A DNA stretch of 64,000 nt from Actinomyces denticolens. GTDB taxonomy: Bacteria; Actinomycetota; Actinomycetes; Actinomycetales; Actinomycetaceae. A program made the position numbers and the translations under genes. The stretch covers positions 1 to 64,000 of the forward strand of contig NZ_MVIW01000007.1 in assembly GCF_002072185.1 (NCBI RefSeq), in the 5' to 3' direction. The notes under the pieces are model-generated. The model did not search any database and was not told the DNA's origin. It saw only the letters and a program-made list of their open reading frames with translations. Shown piece by piece: positions 45,635 through 55,310 of this stretch; the first letter of the stretch is position 1, and every line of letters starts with the position of its first letter.

Positions 45635-46276
45635 ATGCGCGTCATCCTGCTGGACAACCGCGATTCCTTCGTCTACAACCTCGTCGACCAGCTCGCCGTA
45701 CTGGGCGTGGGCACCGAGGTCTATCGCAACACGGTGCCGGCTTCCGCGGTCCTGGCCGCGTTGGAGCCGACGGCGCGGGAGACGGCCGCGGGCCAGCGCC
45801 CCGCCCTGGTCCTCTCCCCCGGCCCCGGGCACCCCCGCCAGGCGGGTTGCATGATGGGGGTCCTGGGCGCCGCCCTGGAGCGCGGCCTGCCGACGCTGGG
45901 CATCTGCCTGGGCTTCCAGGCCATCGTCGAGGCCTGCGGTGGGAGCGTGGGGAGGGTCGAGCCGGTCCACGGCCGATGCACCCGCGCGGAGGTCACGTCC
46001 GCCGGGCGCGCCGATGCCGCCTTCGCCGTGCTCGACGGCGGGCCCCTGGATGTCGCCCGCTACCACTCGCTCGGCACGCGCGAACTGCCCGCCGACCTGG
46101 AGTGCCTGGCCCGCACCAGCGACGGGATCGTCATGGCCGCGCGCCACCGACGACGCCCCGCCGTCGGCCTCCAGTTCCACCCCGAGTCCATCCTCACCCC
46201 GGCCGGCCCCGCGATCCTGCGGGCCCTCATCGCCGGATTGACCACCACGACCGCAAGCGCAGGAGAGAACCGATGA
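45635..46276 (+). CDS. trpG: Anthranilate synthase component II (glutamine amidotransferase)
   Basis: TrpG (213 residues) supplies ammonia to TrpE. The nucleophile is Cys91 in LGICLGFQAIVEACGG and the catalytic His/Glu are in FHPESILT. DNRDSFVYNLVDQL, LSPGPGHPRQAGCM and DVARYHSLGTREL are conserved and resemble the TrpG domain of enteric TrpGD. It is a separate protein here, unlike the enteric TrpG-TrpD fusion. Its stop overlaps the trpD start by four bases (ATGA). Confidence 0.95.
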   Translation: MRVILLDNRDSFVYNLVDQLAVLGVGTEVYRNTVPASAVLAALEPTARETAAGQRPALVLSPGPGHPRQAGCMMGVLGAALERGLPTLGICLGFQAIVEACGGSVGRVEPVHGRCTRAEVTSAGRADAAFAVLDGGPLDVARYHSLGTRELPADLECLARTSDGIVMAARHRRRPAVGLQFHPESILTPAGPAILRALIAGLTTTTASAGENR

Positions 46277-47427
46277 CAGAGCCGACAACCGCGCCAGAGC
46301 CCACCACTGCCCCGGCCCCCTCGGCACCGGCCGTCGCCGGGGCCGAGGACGCCCACCGACTCCTGCGCGAGGTCATCCAGGGCCGCCGGCTCAGCCGGGA
46401 GGAGACCGGCATCGTCTTCGCCGCGCTCGGCGCCGGGGACCTCTCCGAGGCCGAGACCGCCGCCCTGCTCGCCGCCCTGCACTCCCGGGGCGAGACCGCC
46501 GACGAGGTCGCGGGAGCCGCGAGCGCCTTCCGCCGGGCCGCGCGCCCCTTCCCCGCCGTCGCCTTCCCGCTCGTGGACGTCGTGGGCACGGGGGGCGACG
46601 GCGTCGGCACGATCAACATCTCCACCGCGGCCGGGCTCGTCGCCGCGTCGATGGGCATCTCGGTGGCCAAGCACGGCAACCGGGCGGTGTCCTCCAGGAC
46701 GGGGGCGGCCGACGTCGTCGCGGCCCTGGGCCTGCCCCTGGACGTCACGGCCGAGCAGGCCGTCGAGCTGCTGGCGCGCGACCACTTCACGTTCCTGTTC
46801 GCCCAGGCCTATCACCCGGCGATGAGGCACGTGGCACCGATCCGCAGGGCCCTGGCCACGCCCACGATCTTCAACGTGCTCGGCCCCCTGCTCAATCCCG
46901 CGCACCTGACCTACCAGCTCATGGGCGTGTGGGATCCCTCCATGCTCGACATGATCGCCGAATCCATGGTCAAGCTGGGCCGCAAGCGCGCCCTCATCGT
47001 GCACGGGGCGGGCACCGATGAGATCGCCGTCCACGGCGCCACGCAGGTGCGGGAGGCCACCCCCCGCGGGGTCAAGGCCTACGAGGTCACCCCGGAGCAA
47101 CTCGGCGTGGCCCGCTGGGAGTTGAAGGACGTCCTGGGCGGTGAGGCCGCCGAGAACGCCGCCGCCCTGCGCGAGGCGCTCGCGGGCCGGGGAGAGCCGG
47201 CCCACCGCGATGCCATCGCCGTCAACGCCGGCGCCCTGCTCTACCTCGCGGGGCCCGCGGACAACCTGGCCGATGGCACCCGCATGGCCCTGGAGCAGAT
47301 CGCCTCAGGGGCGGCCGGCGGGCACCTGGACTCCATGACCACCGCGGCGCAGCTGGCGGCCCGCTCCGGACGGGCCGGCGGGGCGAGCGGCGAGGGCGCT
47401 GAGATCGCTGAGGAGGAGCGGGCATGA
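46273..47427 (+). CDS. trpD: Anthranilate phosphoribosyltransferase
   Basis: TrpD (384 residues) transfers phosphoribose from PRPP to anthranilate. The PRPP loop GTGGDG is at 105-110, followed by [34 protein letters not shown] and [37 protein letters not shown]. The first 25 residues are Pro/Thr-rich. Both ends overlap neighbours by four bases (ATGA), giving tight translational coupling from trpG through to the TrpC-TrpB fusion. Length is slightly above the usual 335-350. Confidence 0.96.
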   Translation: MTEPTTAPEPTTAPAPSAPAVAGAEDAHRLLREVIQGRRLSREETGIVFAALGAGDLSEAETAALLAALHSRGETADEVAGAASAFRRAARPFPAVAFPLVDVVGTGGDGVGTINISTAAGLVAASMGISVAKHGNRAVSSRTGAADVVAALGLPLDVTAEQAVELLARDHFTFLFAQAYHPAMRHVAPIRRALATPTIFNVLGPLLNPAHLTYQLMGVWDPSMLDMIAESMVKLGRKRALIVHGAGTDEIAVHGATQVREATPRGVKAYEVTPEQLGVARWELKDVLGGEAAENAAALREALAGRGEPAHRDAIAVNAGALLYLAGPADNLADGTRMALEQIASGAAGGHLDSMTTAAQLAARSGRAGGASGEGAEIAEEERA

Positions 47428-49751
47428 GCGCCGGAGCGACCACGCGCAGCGCGCCGGCGCGCCCCGAGCGCGCGCCGATCGAGGAGCGCCTCATGGCCAC
47501 CGGCACGGTGCTGGACGCGATCGTGGCCGGGAGGCGCCGGCGCCTGCCCGAGCTGCGCGAGCGCTTCGGCCACCTGGAGGCCTCGGCCCTGCCCCGTTCC
47601 GGGCGCTCCTTCGAGGAGGCCCTGCGGCGCCGCACGGGCCCCTCCGCCGGCCCGCGCCCGGCGATCATCATGGAGTGCAAGGCGGCCTCGCCGTCGCTCG
47701 GCTCGATCCGGGCGGACTACGACCCCGCCGCGCTGGCCTCCTCCTACGCCCCCTACGCGGCGGCGATCTCCGTGCTCACCGAGCCTGACCGCTTCAACGG
47801 CGAGTACGAGGACCTGGCCCGGGTGCGCGCAGCGGTGGACCTGCCGGTCCTGTGCAAGGACTTCATCGTCGACCCCGTGCAGGTGCTCGCGGCCCGTCAC
47901 CTGGGGGCGGACGCGATCCTCCTCATGCTCTCCGTGGTGCCCGACGACGTCCACCGGGAGCTGGCGGGGCTGGCAGCCTCCCTGGGCATGGGCGTGCTCA
48001 CGGAGGTCTCCACCCCCGGCGAGATGAGCCGGGCGGCCGCCCTGGGCGCGCGGGTCATCGGCATCAACAACCGGGATCTGCGCACGCTGGACACGGACCT
48101 GTCGCGCACCGAGGAGTTGGCGCCCCTGGCGCCGGCCGGGGCGGTCCTCGTGGGCGAGTCCGGGGTCCATGGGCCGGGGGACGTGCGGCGCCTGGCCGGG
48201 ATCGTGGACGCCCTGCTGGTGGGCTCGAGCCTGTCGGGCTCGGCGGATGCCGGGGCCGCGGCCCGGGCGCTGGTGGAGGCCGTGCCGCTGCCGGGCGGGC
48301 CCTCCGGGGCGCGGGTCGGCGCCGACTCCCCGGCAGCCGAGGAGTCCCCGGTCTCCCCCGCGCTCAGGCGCGCGCGCCTGGCCGAGGCCGCTGCGGCGCC
48401 ACCGGGCCCGGACGGCCGCTGGGAGCACCCGCGCCTCGACCCCTACTTCGGGGGGTACGGGGGCCAGTTCGTGCCCGAGCTGCTCATCCCCGCCCTGGAT
48501 CAGTTGGAGGACGCCTTCATCGCCGCGAGCGCGGACCCCGCCTTCACCGCGGAACTCGATGAGCTCCTGCGCCGCTACCTGGGGCGCCCCACGCCGGTGA
48601 CCGAGCTGCGCAACCTGCCGCTTCAGGGCAATGCGAGGATCCTGCTCAAGCGCGAGGACCTCGTTCACGGCGGGGCGCACAAGGGCAACCAGGTGCTCGG
48701 CCAGGCGCTCCTGGCCAAGCGGATGGGCAAGCGGCGCATCATCGCCGAGACCGGTGCGGGCCAGCACGGCACCGCCACCGCGATGGTCTGCTCGCTGCTG
48801 GGCCTGGAGTGCACGATCTACATGGGCGCCACCGACGTCGTGCGGCAGGCCGCCAATGTGGAGCGCATGGAGCTCATGGGCGCGCGGGTGGTGCCCGTGG
48901 CCAGTGGCGCGGGCACCCTCAAGGACGCCGTCAATGAGGCGTTGAGGGATTGGACGGCCTCGTTCAAGGACACCCATTACCTGCTGGGCACCGCCGCCGG
49001 CCCGCATCCCTTCCCCACGATCGTCCACGCCTTCCACCGGGTCATCTCCACCGAGGCCCGCGCCCAGGTGCTCGCGCTCACGGGGCGCCTGCCCGATGAG
49101 GTGATCGCCTGCGTGGGCGGGGGGTCGAACGCCATCGGCATGTTCTCCGACTTCATCGACGACGCCTCCGTGGGGCTCATCGGCGTCGAGCCCGCGGGCG
49201 AGGGCCTGGACCGCCGCCACGGGGCGCCGATCAACGCCGGCGCCATAGGGATCCTCCACGGCGCCCGCTCCTACCTCATGCGCGACGACGACGGCCAGGT
49301 CGAGGAGTCCTTCTCCGTGTCCGCCGGCCTGGACTACCCCGGGGTCGGCCCTGAGCACGCGCGCCTGTCCGATACGGGACGGGCCCGGTACGTCGGCATT
49401 ACGGATGAGGAGGCGCTGGAGGCCTTCCGGCTGCTCAGCCGCCATGAGGGGATCATCCCGGCCCTGGAGTCCTCCCACGCCCTCGCCCAGGCCCTCAAGA
49501 TCGCCGAGGCGGTCCCCGATGGCGCCGAGCCGCCCATCCTGCTCGTGTGCCTGTCCGGGCGCGGGGACAAGGACCTCGACCAGGTGCGGGCGCGCATGGG
49601 CGGTTCGTTCAGCGACGACGGCGCGGTGGCCCGGGCGGCCGGGATGCTGCGACGGATGGGCAAGCGCGGTGAGTACGAGGCCATGGCCACCCGGGCCGGG
49701 GCCGCGCCGGCGGCGCCCGGAGTGGGCTCGAGTGATGAGGAGGAGCGCTGA
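47424..49751 (+). CDS. Fused indole-3-glycerol-phosphate synthase and tryptophan synthase beta (TrpC-TrpB)
   Basis: This 775-residue fusion joins two Trp enzymes. Residues ~20-285 are Trp[17 protein letters not shown] (catalytic Lys86), [50 protein letters not shown] and VGESGV. A ~50-residue Ala/Pro linker (about 286-335) follows. Residues ~336-730 are Trp[19 protein letters not shown] Lys420 in [39 protein letters not shown]. All expected catalytic residues are present in both halves and the frame is continuous, so it should make one polypeptide. It is coupled to trpD (ATGA) and trpA (TGATG). In enteric bacteria TrpC is fused to TrpF, absent here. Channelling of indole glycerol phosphate is conceivable but unproven. 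Confidence 0.93.
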   Translation: MSAGATTRSAPARPERAPIEERLMATGTVLDAIVAGRRRRLPELRERFGHLEASALPRSGRSFEEALRRRTGPSAGPRPAIIMECKAASPSLGSIRADYDPAALASSYAPYAAAISVLTEPDRFNGEYEDLARVRAAVDLPVLCKDFIVDPVQVLAARHLGADAILLMLSVVPDDVHRELAGLAASLGMGVLTEVSTPGEMSRAAALGARVIGINNRDLRTLDTDLSRTEELAPLAPAGAVLVGESGVHGPGDVRRLAGIVDALLVGSSLSGSADAGAAARALVEAVPLPGGPSGARVGADSPAAEESPVSPALRRARLAEAAAAPPGPDGRWEHPRLDPYFGGYGGQFVPELLIPALDQLEDAFIAASADPAFTAELDELLRRYLGRPTPVTELRNLPLQGNARILLKREDLVHGGAHKGNQVLGQALLAKRMGKRRIIAETGAGQHGTATAMVCSLLGLECTIYMGATDVVRQAANVERMELMGARVVPVASGAGTLKDAVNEALRDWTASFKDTHYLLGTAAGPHPFPTIVHAFHRVISTEARAQVLALTGRLPDEVIACVGGGSNAIGMFSDFIDDASVGLIGVEPAGEGLDRRHGAPINAGAIGILHGARSYLMRDDDGQVEESFSVSAGLDYPGVGPEHARLSDTGRARYVGITDEEALEAFRLLSRHEGIIPALESSHALAQALKIAEAVPDGAEPPILLVCLSGRGDKDLDQVRARMGGSFSDDGAVARAAGMLRRMGKRGEYEAMATRAGAAPAAPGVGSSDEEER

Positions 49752-50605
49752 TGGATCGCTACGAGTCGATGTTCACCGCCCTGCGCGAACGGGGCGAGGG
49801 GGCCTTCGTCCCCTTCGTCATGGTGGGCGACCCCAGCGCGGAGCTGTCCGAGGAGGTCATCGAGGCGCTCATCGCCGGGGGCGCGGACGCCCTGGAGCTC
49901 GGGGTGCCGTTCAGCGACCCCGTCGCCGACGGGCCCACGATCCAGCGCGCGCATATCCGCGCCCAGGAGGCCGGGGCCGCCCTGGCCGACTGCCTGGGGG
50001 TGGTGGCGCGCGTGCGCCGGCGCCACCCGGAAATGCCCATCGGCATGCTCATCTACGGAAACGTTCCCTTCGCCGTCGGCCTGGAGGCCTTCTACACCAG
50101 GTGCACCGAGGCGGGGATCGACTCGGTCCTGCTGCCCGATGTCCCCGTGCGCGAGTCGCCCGCCTTCTCCGCCGCCGCGGTGCGGGCGGGGATCGCCCCG
50201 GTGTACATCGCCCCGCCGTCGGCCGCGCCCCACACGCTCGACGCCGTGGCGGGCGCTTCGCGGGGCTACGTGTACGCGGTCTCGCGCGTGGGGGTCACCG
50301 GCGCCGAGCAGGCCGCCTCGACCGTGGGGCTGGCCGAGTCGGTGGCCAGGCTGCGGGCCGGTGCCGCGGCGCCGGTCATGCTCGGTTTCGGCATCTCCCG
50401 CCCCGAGCAGGTCGCCGAGGCGATCGCCGCGGGGGCCGATGGGGCGATCTCCGGGTCGGCGACGGTCCGGATCGTGGAGTCCCACGCCCCGGCCATCGCT
50501 GCGGCGCGGCCGGGCAGCCGCGCGAGGGAGGAGGCCGTCGAGGCGATGCGCGCGGAACTGCGCGGCTTCGTCGCCGCGATGAAGGCGGCCGCGCGGCCAC
50601 GGTGA
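49751..50605 (+). CDS. trpA: Tryptophan synthase alpha chain
   Basis: TrpA (284 residues) cleaves indole-3-glycerol phosphate to indole, passed to TrpB. The barrel signatures are FVPFVMVGDPSAELSEEVIEALIAGGADALELGVPFSDPVADGPTIQRA, containing the catalytic Glu and Asp, and DSVLLPDVPVRES, YVYAVSRVGVTG and GFGISRPEQV. Its ATG overlaps the fusion-gene stop by one base (TGATG). It closes the trp operon; no strong hairpin is seen right after it. It could pair with either of the two TrpB copies. Confidence 0.96.
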   Translation: MDRYESMFTALRERGEGAFVPFVMVGDPSAELSEEVIEALIAGGADALELGVPFSDPVADGPTIQRAHIRAQEAGAALADCLGVVARVRRRHPEMPIGMLIYGNVPFAVGLEAFYTRCTEAGIDSVLLPDVPVRESPAFSAAAVRAGIAPVYIAPPSAAPHTLDAVAGASRGYVYAVSRVGVTGAEQAASTVGLAESVARLRAGAAAPVMLGFGISRPEQVAEAIAAGADGAISGSATVRIVESHAPAIAAARPGSRAREEAVEAMRAELRGFVAAMKAAARPR

Positions 50606-50694
50606 GTCGGCACGGGACGGGGATCGGGGCGGCCAAGGCCTCGTGACGAGGAAGGATGGGGAGAACGACCTGCCAATTGGCGAGCATGAACCTC

Positions 50695-50723
50695 TTCACA
50701 AGTGATGCCCGCCACGTTAGATT
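50695..50723 (+). promoter_or_regulatory. Promoter of the exported-protein gene
   Basis: TTCACA (50695-50700) and TAGATT (50718-50723) are 17 bp apart, about 50 bp before the next gene. This supports an independent transcript after trpA. Confidence 0.6.
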
Positions 50724-50771
50724 GATGGGGTGTCCTTAATCGTTTCGAGACATTGTGAGAGAAGGCCTGCC

Positions 50772-52316
50772 ATGCGCCGAACACGTTCCATACCATCGTC
50801 CCCACTGCGCCGGATCCTCGGCCCCGTCCTGGCCCTGCCCATGGCGCTCGCCGCCCTGATCGCCGTCCCCGCCTCCGCGGCAACGACCGCTCCCAGCGGC
50901 GGCAATGACGACATCAGCGTCACCGGCTTCTACTCCCCCGGGGGCACCGGCTGCCAGGGCGCCGGCGATGCCGCCCACTGCCTCTTCTGGGGCGTGCGCA
51001 TCCCTGACACCGTGGCACCGGGCAGGGAGATGACCCTGACCCTCGAGGCCGACTCCCAGCCGGGCCAGTGGACCTGGAACTGCCCCTCGGAGCTGGGGGT
51101 CGCCGGTGCGGCCGCCCTCTACACCAGCGACAACCCGGACGGGCCGATCCGCCGGTACGGGTCATCGGGACTCGGACTGCTCTCCCGCATCTACGACCCG
51201 TACTCCAAGCACGGCGACTACTCCGCCTCCGCCGACAGCGTCTCCTGCTCCCCCGGGCATCTGAGCCTGACCTACACGGTCGACTTCTCGGGGCGCCCCT
51301 CCGGCTCCTACCTCGACCTGAGCATCGGGACGCTGGTCAACGCCCCGGGGGACCAGGCGCGCGACTACACGCTCAAGCCGACCCTGACGACCACCGAGGA
51401 CGCCACCCCTCACAGCCCCACGGCCACAGCGGTCAAGGAGCCGGCGAGCGCCACCCACGCCACAGTGACCACGAGCAAGCAGGACCTGCCCGCGGATGCG
51501 GCCAAGGACGCCGGCCGCTACACGGCCACCATCCACAACGACTCCACCACCGCCCTGTCGGGCTTCACGATCGCGGCCGCGAGCACGGAGGGCCCGGCCA
51601 CGATCACGAGGCTGAGCTGTGATCTGACCGCCTTCGGGGGCAGCGTCGTCACCGCGGAGGGCTCGGCCACGAGCCAGGAGGTCTCGGGGGGCGGGGCCGC
51701 CATCCCAGCGGGCCAGGAGGCCACCTGCCAGGTGGACCTGAGCGGCGTCGTCGGGCACAACACCATCTCCACCTCCGTCACCGCCCAGGACGGCAAGATC
51801 TTCTCCTCCCTCTACGAGGATGAGCGCGCCCGCGGCGACGCCTCGGCGACGGTCGCCCAGAGCGGCGTCACCGTGCAGGGCCCGGACGCCACGCACTCGA
51901 CGCCCCACGTCGTCGTCGACTACACCGTGACCCTCTCCAACACCACTGACGTGGTGGGCTGGACGCCGAATTTCACCCTGACCTCGAAGCCGCCGACAGG
52001 GATGAAGCTCGAGTACGCCGACCCCAGCGGCACCGCCTGGTGGCTGCACGACACCCTGTGGCCCGACGCCAATGGCACTATCCCCGTGGGCATGTCGAGC
52101 CCGCTGTACGGCAACTCCGACTACACGGTGACGCTGTCCGCCGTCTACTCGGTGGACAGCGCCGCGATCACCCCGGATGGCTGGAAGGCCCTGGGGACCT
52201 GCGACCCGAATGACCCGTCGAAGGGCCTGAGCGCCACGATCGACGTCAAGGGCAACGACACGATCGACACGGCCTCCTTCCCCCTGTGCACCACCGTGGC
52301 CCAGGCGAAGAAGTAG
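50772..52316 (+). CDS. Exported protein of unknown function, probably Ig-like folds
   Basis: This 514-residue protein has a clear signal peptide: basic RRTRSIPSSPLRR, a hydrophobic core with LALPMALAALIAVPASA, and likely cleavage after ASA near residue 37. The mature part is beta-rich, Ser/Thr/Gly-rich, with WTWNCPSELG and several Cys, and repeated patterns such as YTATIHNDSTTALSGF and YTVTLSNTTDVVGWTPNF that resemble Ig-like adhesin domains. There is no LPXTG sorting signal or C-terminal anchor, so it is probably released or loosely attached. GAGAAGG precedes ATG 50772. I do not recognise the family. Confidence 0.72.
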   Translation: MRRTRSIPSSPLRRILGPVLALPMALAALIAVPASAATTAPSGGNDDISVTGFYSPGGTGCQGAGDAAHCLFWGVRIPDTVAPGREMTLTLEADSQPGQWTWNCPSELGVAGAAALYTSDNPDGPIRRYGSSGLGLLSRIYDPYSKHGDYSASADSVSCSPGHLSLTYTVDFSGRPSGSYLDLSIGTLVNAPGDQARDYTLKPTLTTTEDATPHSPTATAVKEPASATHATVTTSKQDLPADAAKDAGRYTATIHNDSTTALSGFTIAAASTEGPATITRLSCDLTAFGGSVVTAEGSATSQEVSGGGAAIPAGQEATCQVDLSGVVGHNTISTSVTAQDGKIFSSLYEDERARGDASATVAQSGVTVQGPDATHSTPHVVVDYTVTLSNTTDVVGWTPNFTLTSKPPTGMKLEYADPSGTAWWLHDTLWPDANGTIPVGMSSPLYGNSDYTVTLSAVYSVDSAAITPDGWKALGTCDPNDPSKGLSATIDVKGNDTIDTASFPLCTTVAQAKK

Positions 52317-52354
52317 GAGCGGCGGACCGACCAGCGCCGTCGGCGCGCTCCACC

Positions 52355-52389
52355 GGGGGCGTCCCCAGCCCGCAGCTGGGGACGCCCCC
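52355..52389. terminator. 15-bp perfect terminator hairpin after the exported protein
   Basis: The arms 52355-52369 and 52375-52389 pair over 15 bp with a 5-nt loop. It lies 39 bp after the stop codon. No T-run. Confidence 0.8.
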
Positions 52390-52430
52390 TCGCCCCCTCT
52401 CGCCCGGCAGCGGACTGTAGGGTGGCGCCC

Positions 52431-53063
52431 ATGGCCAGCCTTCTCGACGGGATCCTGCGCGCGGTCGGCCGCGCCGCCACCGACGCCCTCGCCTCCACCC
52501 TGAAGCAGCGCGCGCGCCGCGCCGGCGGCGCCACTCGCCCCGGCCGCGGGGGCTCCGCTCATTCCCCGACCCCCACCGCCTCCCCCGCGCCCCGCCGCCG
52601 GAGAGGCGCGGCCCCCCGGACCACGCAGGCCCCCACCGGCGGGAGCGCCGGCATCCGGCCCTACGACGTGGCCTCCGCCGGGCTCCCCTCCTTCGACTAC
52701 GCCCCCGCCCCCGACGGCGACGCCGACCCCGGCGAGGTCGTGTGGACCTGGGTCCCCTATGAGGAGGACGCCTCCCAGGGCAAGGACCGCCCCGTCCTGG
52801 TCCTGGCCCGCAGCGGGGATCGCCTCATCGTCGCTCAGATGACATCGAAGGACCATGACCGCGACGCCGCCCAGGAGGCGAGTCACGGCCGCTACTGGTT
52901 CGACGTCGGCCCGGGGGCCTGGGACCCGAGGGGCCGCCCGAGCGAGGTCCGGCTCGACCGCCTCCTCGCCGTCGAGCCCTCCGCCATCCGCCGCGAGGGG
53001 GCCACGATGGGGCGGGGGACCTTCGACGCCGTCGTCGCCGCGCTGCGCGAGCACTGGGGCTGA
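52431..53063 (+). CDS. PemK/MazF-like protein, orphan
   Basis: This 210-residue protein has a C-terminal PemK/MazF-like barrel from about residue 100: GEVVWTWVPYEEDASQGKDRPVLVLARSGDRLIVAQMTSKDHDRDA and DRLLAVEPSAIRREGATM. MazF relatives are mRNA endoribonucleases, but this clade may have other roles, and the first ~90 residues (Arg/Ala-rich, basic) are unlike classical toxins. No small antitoxin gene is adjacent on either side. ATG 52431 is 7 nt after TAGGGT (52418-52423), consistent with a leaderless mRNA; GTG 52422 is an alternative. Confidence 0.75.
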   Translation: MASLLDGILRAVGRAATDALASTLKQRARRAGGATRPGRGGSAHSPTPTASPAPRRRRGAAPRTTQAPTGGSAGIRPYDVASAGLPSFDYAPAPDGDADPGEVVWTWVPYEEDASQGKDRPVLVLARSGDRLIVAQMTSKDHDRDAAQEASHGRYWFDVGPGAWDPRGRPSEVRLDRLLAVEPSAIRREGATMGRGTFDAVVAALREHWG

Positions 53064-53298
53064 CGAACGCGGGGAGGCCCGCAGGAGGAGCGCGACGCAC
53101 CTCACGCCGCCCGCCCACCCGCGGCGGGCGCCGGAGTGCGCCGTTTTGCTAGAGTGCGTTCCTGGACCTCTGGCCTGGCCGGCTTCGGGGTCCGGCGACC
53201 GGGCATCGCCAGGTGCTTCCACCACCTTCTCACGCCCGTGGCGCGAACCCTCTTTCCGGCCAATGACCATCTGACGATCGAGAAAGCAGCACTGAGCA

Positions 53299-53559
53299 GT
53301 GGCGAACATCAAGTCCCAGATCAAGCGCATCAAGACCAACGAGAAGGCCCGGCTGCGCAACCAGTCCGTCAAGTCCGAGCTCAAGACCTACGTGCGCCGC
53401 GTGCGCCAGGCCGTTGAGGCCGGGGACAAGGCCGCCGCCGAGGAGGGCCTCAAGAAGGCCTGCCGCAAGCTGGACAAGGCCGTCTCCAAGGGCGTCATCC
53501 ACAAGAACCAGGCCGCGAATCGCAAGTCGAAGCTGGCCAAGCGCGTCGCCTCCCTCTGA
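53299..53559 (+). CDS. rpsT: 30S ribosomal protein S20
   Basis: S20 (86 residues) binds 16S rRNA in the 30S body. The sequence begins [22 protein letters not shown] and has the basic helical pattern with [22 protein letters not shown] at the end. The start codon is GTG 53299. A TAGAGT box (53150-53155) would give a 5' leader of roughly 140 nt, which may carry autoregulation as in other rpsT genes. A strong hairpin follows. Confidence 0.97.
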   Translation: MANIKSQIKRIKTNEKARLRNQSVKSELKTYVRRVRQAVEAGDKAAAEEGLKKACRKLDKAVSKGVIHKNQAANRKSKLAKRVASL

Positions 53560-53582
53560 GGCCACCGCCTCCGGCGATCAGT

Positions 53583-53621
53583 GGCCCGGTGGGCCTCCCT
53601 CGTGGGGAGGCCCACCGGGCC
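53583..53621 (+). terminator. 17-bp perfect terminator hairpin after rpsT
   Basis: The arms 53583-53599 and 53605-53621 pair perfectly over 17 bp with a 5-nt loop, 23 bp after the stop. A short GTTCC follows. Confidence 0.85.
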
Positions 53622-53787
53622 GTTCCGCATCCGCCCACCGCTCCGCGCCCATTAGTGGCTGCGTCACACGATGGCACCAACGGCGCCGCGTCACGCCGTC
53701 GTCATACTCGCGGGGGTTACGATGGCGCGCGGCCTGCGGCCGAATCGGCCGGCAGGCGGTTCGACCACTGCGACCCCAGGAGCCCAT

Positions 53788-55281
53788 ATGCCCATGCGAA
53801 TCGGATTCGACCGGGACAAGTACCTCAGGATGCAGTCCGAGCACATCGCGGAGCGGCGCAGGCAGTTCGGGGGCAAGCTCTACCTGGAGTTCGGGGGCAA
53901 GCTCGTCGACGACATGCACGCCTCCCGCGTGCTGCCCGGCTTCACCCCGGACAACAAGATCGTCATGCTGGCCGAGCTCATCGACGAGGTGGAGATCATC
54001 GTGGCCGTCAACGCCCGCGATTTCCAGCGCCGCAAGGTCCGCGCCGACCTGGGCATCGGCTACGAGGACGAAGTGCTGCGCCACATCGACGCCTTCCGCG
54101 ACTACGGGCTGTACGTGGGCAGCGTCGTCGTCACCCAGTGGACCGATGACAACCACGAGGCGCAGGCCTTCAAGACCAAGCTCGAGCGGCTCGGCATCAC
54201 GGTCTACCGGCACTTCCCCATCCCCGGCTACCCCGGTGACGTCGCCCGGATCATCTCGGCCCAGGGCTACGGGAGCAACGAGTACATCGAGACCGAGCGG
54301 GATCTCGTCGTCGTCACCGCGCCGGGGCCGGGCAGCGGCAAGATGGCGACCTGCCTGTCCCAGGTCTACCAGGACCACCAGAGGGGCCTGTCCTCCGGCT
54401 ACGCGAAGTTCGAGACCTTCCCCATCTGGAACCTGCCGCTGGACCACCCGGTGAACATCGCCTACGAGGCCGCCACCGCCGACCTCGACGACGTCAACAT
54501 GATCGACCCCTTCCACCTGGCCGCGCACGGGGTCCAGACCGTCAACTACAACCGCGACGTCGAGATCTTCCCCGTGCTCGTGCGCCTCTTCGAGCAGATG
54601 CTCGGGACGTGCCCCTACGCCTCCCCCACGGATATGGGCGTCAACATGGCCGGCCACTGCATCAGCGACGACGAGGCCTGCCGTGAGGCCTCCAAGCAGG
54701 AGATCATCCGCCGTTACTTCAAGGCCCTGGTCACGGAGAAGCAGGACGCGATCGACCCCGTCCAGTCCGAGCGGATCGCCCTGTCCATGGCGAAGGTCGG
54801 GGTGACGGTGGAGGACCGACCGGTGGTGCCGCCCACGCGAGAGCTGGCCGCCGCCACGGGCGCACCCGCCGCCGCGATCGAGCTGCCGGACGGTCGCATC
54901 ATCACCGGCAAGACCAGTGCCCTGCTGGGCTGCTCCTCGGCGATGGTGCTCAACGCCCTCAAGGCCCTGGCGGGGATCGACGAGGAGGTGCTGCTGCTCT
55001 CGCCCGAGTCGATCGAGCCCATCCAGACGCTCAAGACGACCCACCTGGGCTCGCGCAACCCGCGCCTGCACACCGATGAGGTGCTCATCGCCCTGGCCGT
55101 GTCCGCCTCCACGGACCCGAACGCCGCGCGGGCCATGGAGCAGATCGCCACGCTGCGGGGCTGCGATGTGCACACCTCGACGATCCTGGGCAGTGTGGAC
55201 GAGGGGATCTTCCGCTCCCTGGGCGTGCAGGTGACCAATGAGCCCGTCTACGCCACGAAGTCGCTGTACCGCAAGCGCTGA
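53788..55281 (+). CDS. DUF1846 domain-containing protein
   Basis: This 497-residue cytoplasmic protein is a full-length DUF1846 member: [51 protein letters not shown] at the start, [19 protein letters not shown] (a P-loop-like Gly-rich segment) in the middle, and [15 protein letters not shown] and [17 protein letters not shown] later. Function is not established; the family is found in many anaerobes and actinobacteria. ATG 53788 has AGGAG (53778-53782) 5 nt upstream; ATG 53794 is an alternative. It is convergent with holA. Confidence 0.92.
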   Translation: MPMRIGFDRDKYLRMQSEHIAERRRQFGGKLYLEFGGKLVDDMHASRVLPGFTPDNKIVMLAELIDEVEIIVAVNARDFQRRKVRADLGIGYEDEVLRHIDAFRDYGLYVGSVVVTQWTDDNHEAQAFKTKLERLGITVYRHFPIPGYPGDVARIISAQGYGSNEYIETERDLVVVTAPGPGSGKMATCLSQVYQDHQRGLSSGYAKFETFPIWNLPLDHPVNIAYEAATADLDDVNMIDPFHLAAHGVQTVNYNRDVEIFPVLVRLFEQMLGTCPYASPTDMGVNMAGHCISDDEACREASKQEIIRRYFKALVTEKQDAIDPVQSERIALSMAKVGVTVEDRPVVPPTRELAAATGAPAAAIELPDGRIITGKTSALLGCSSAMVLNALKALAGIDEEVLLLSPESIEPIQTLKTTHLGSRNPRLHTDEVLIALAVSASTDPNAARAMEQIATLRGCDVHTSTILGSVDEGIFRSLGVQVTNEPVYATKSLYRKR

Positions 55282-55310
55282 GGCCGCCGGGCGGGGGCAG
55301 TGGCCCGGGG

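Noticed and set aside
47424-49751. The TrpC-TrpB fusion might be a sequencing frameshift joining two genes
   Set aside because: The linker frame is open and codon use stays typical through it. A lost stop without a frame change would need a specific substitution, and no ribosome site or start codon was noticed at the TrpB boundary.
52422-53298. An antitoxin gene next to the PemK-like gene
   Set aside because: No small frame with a ribosome site or HTH/AbrB-like sequence was found on either strand.
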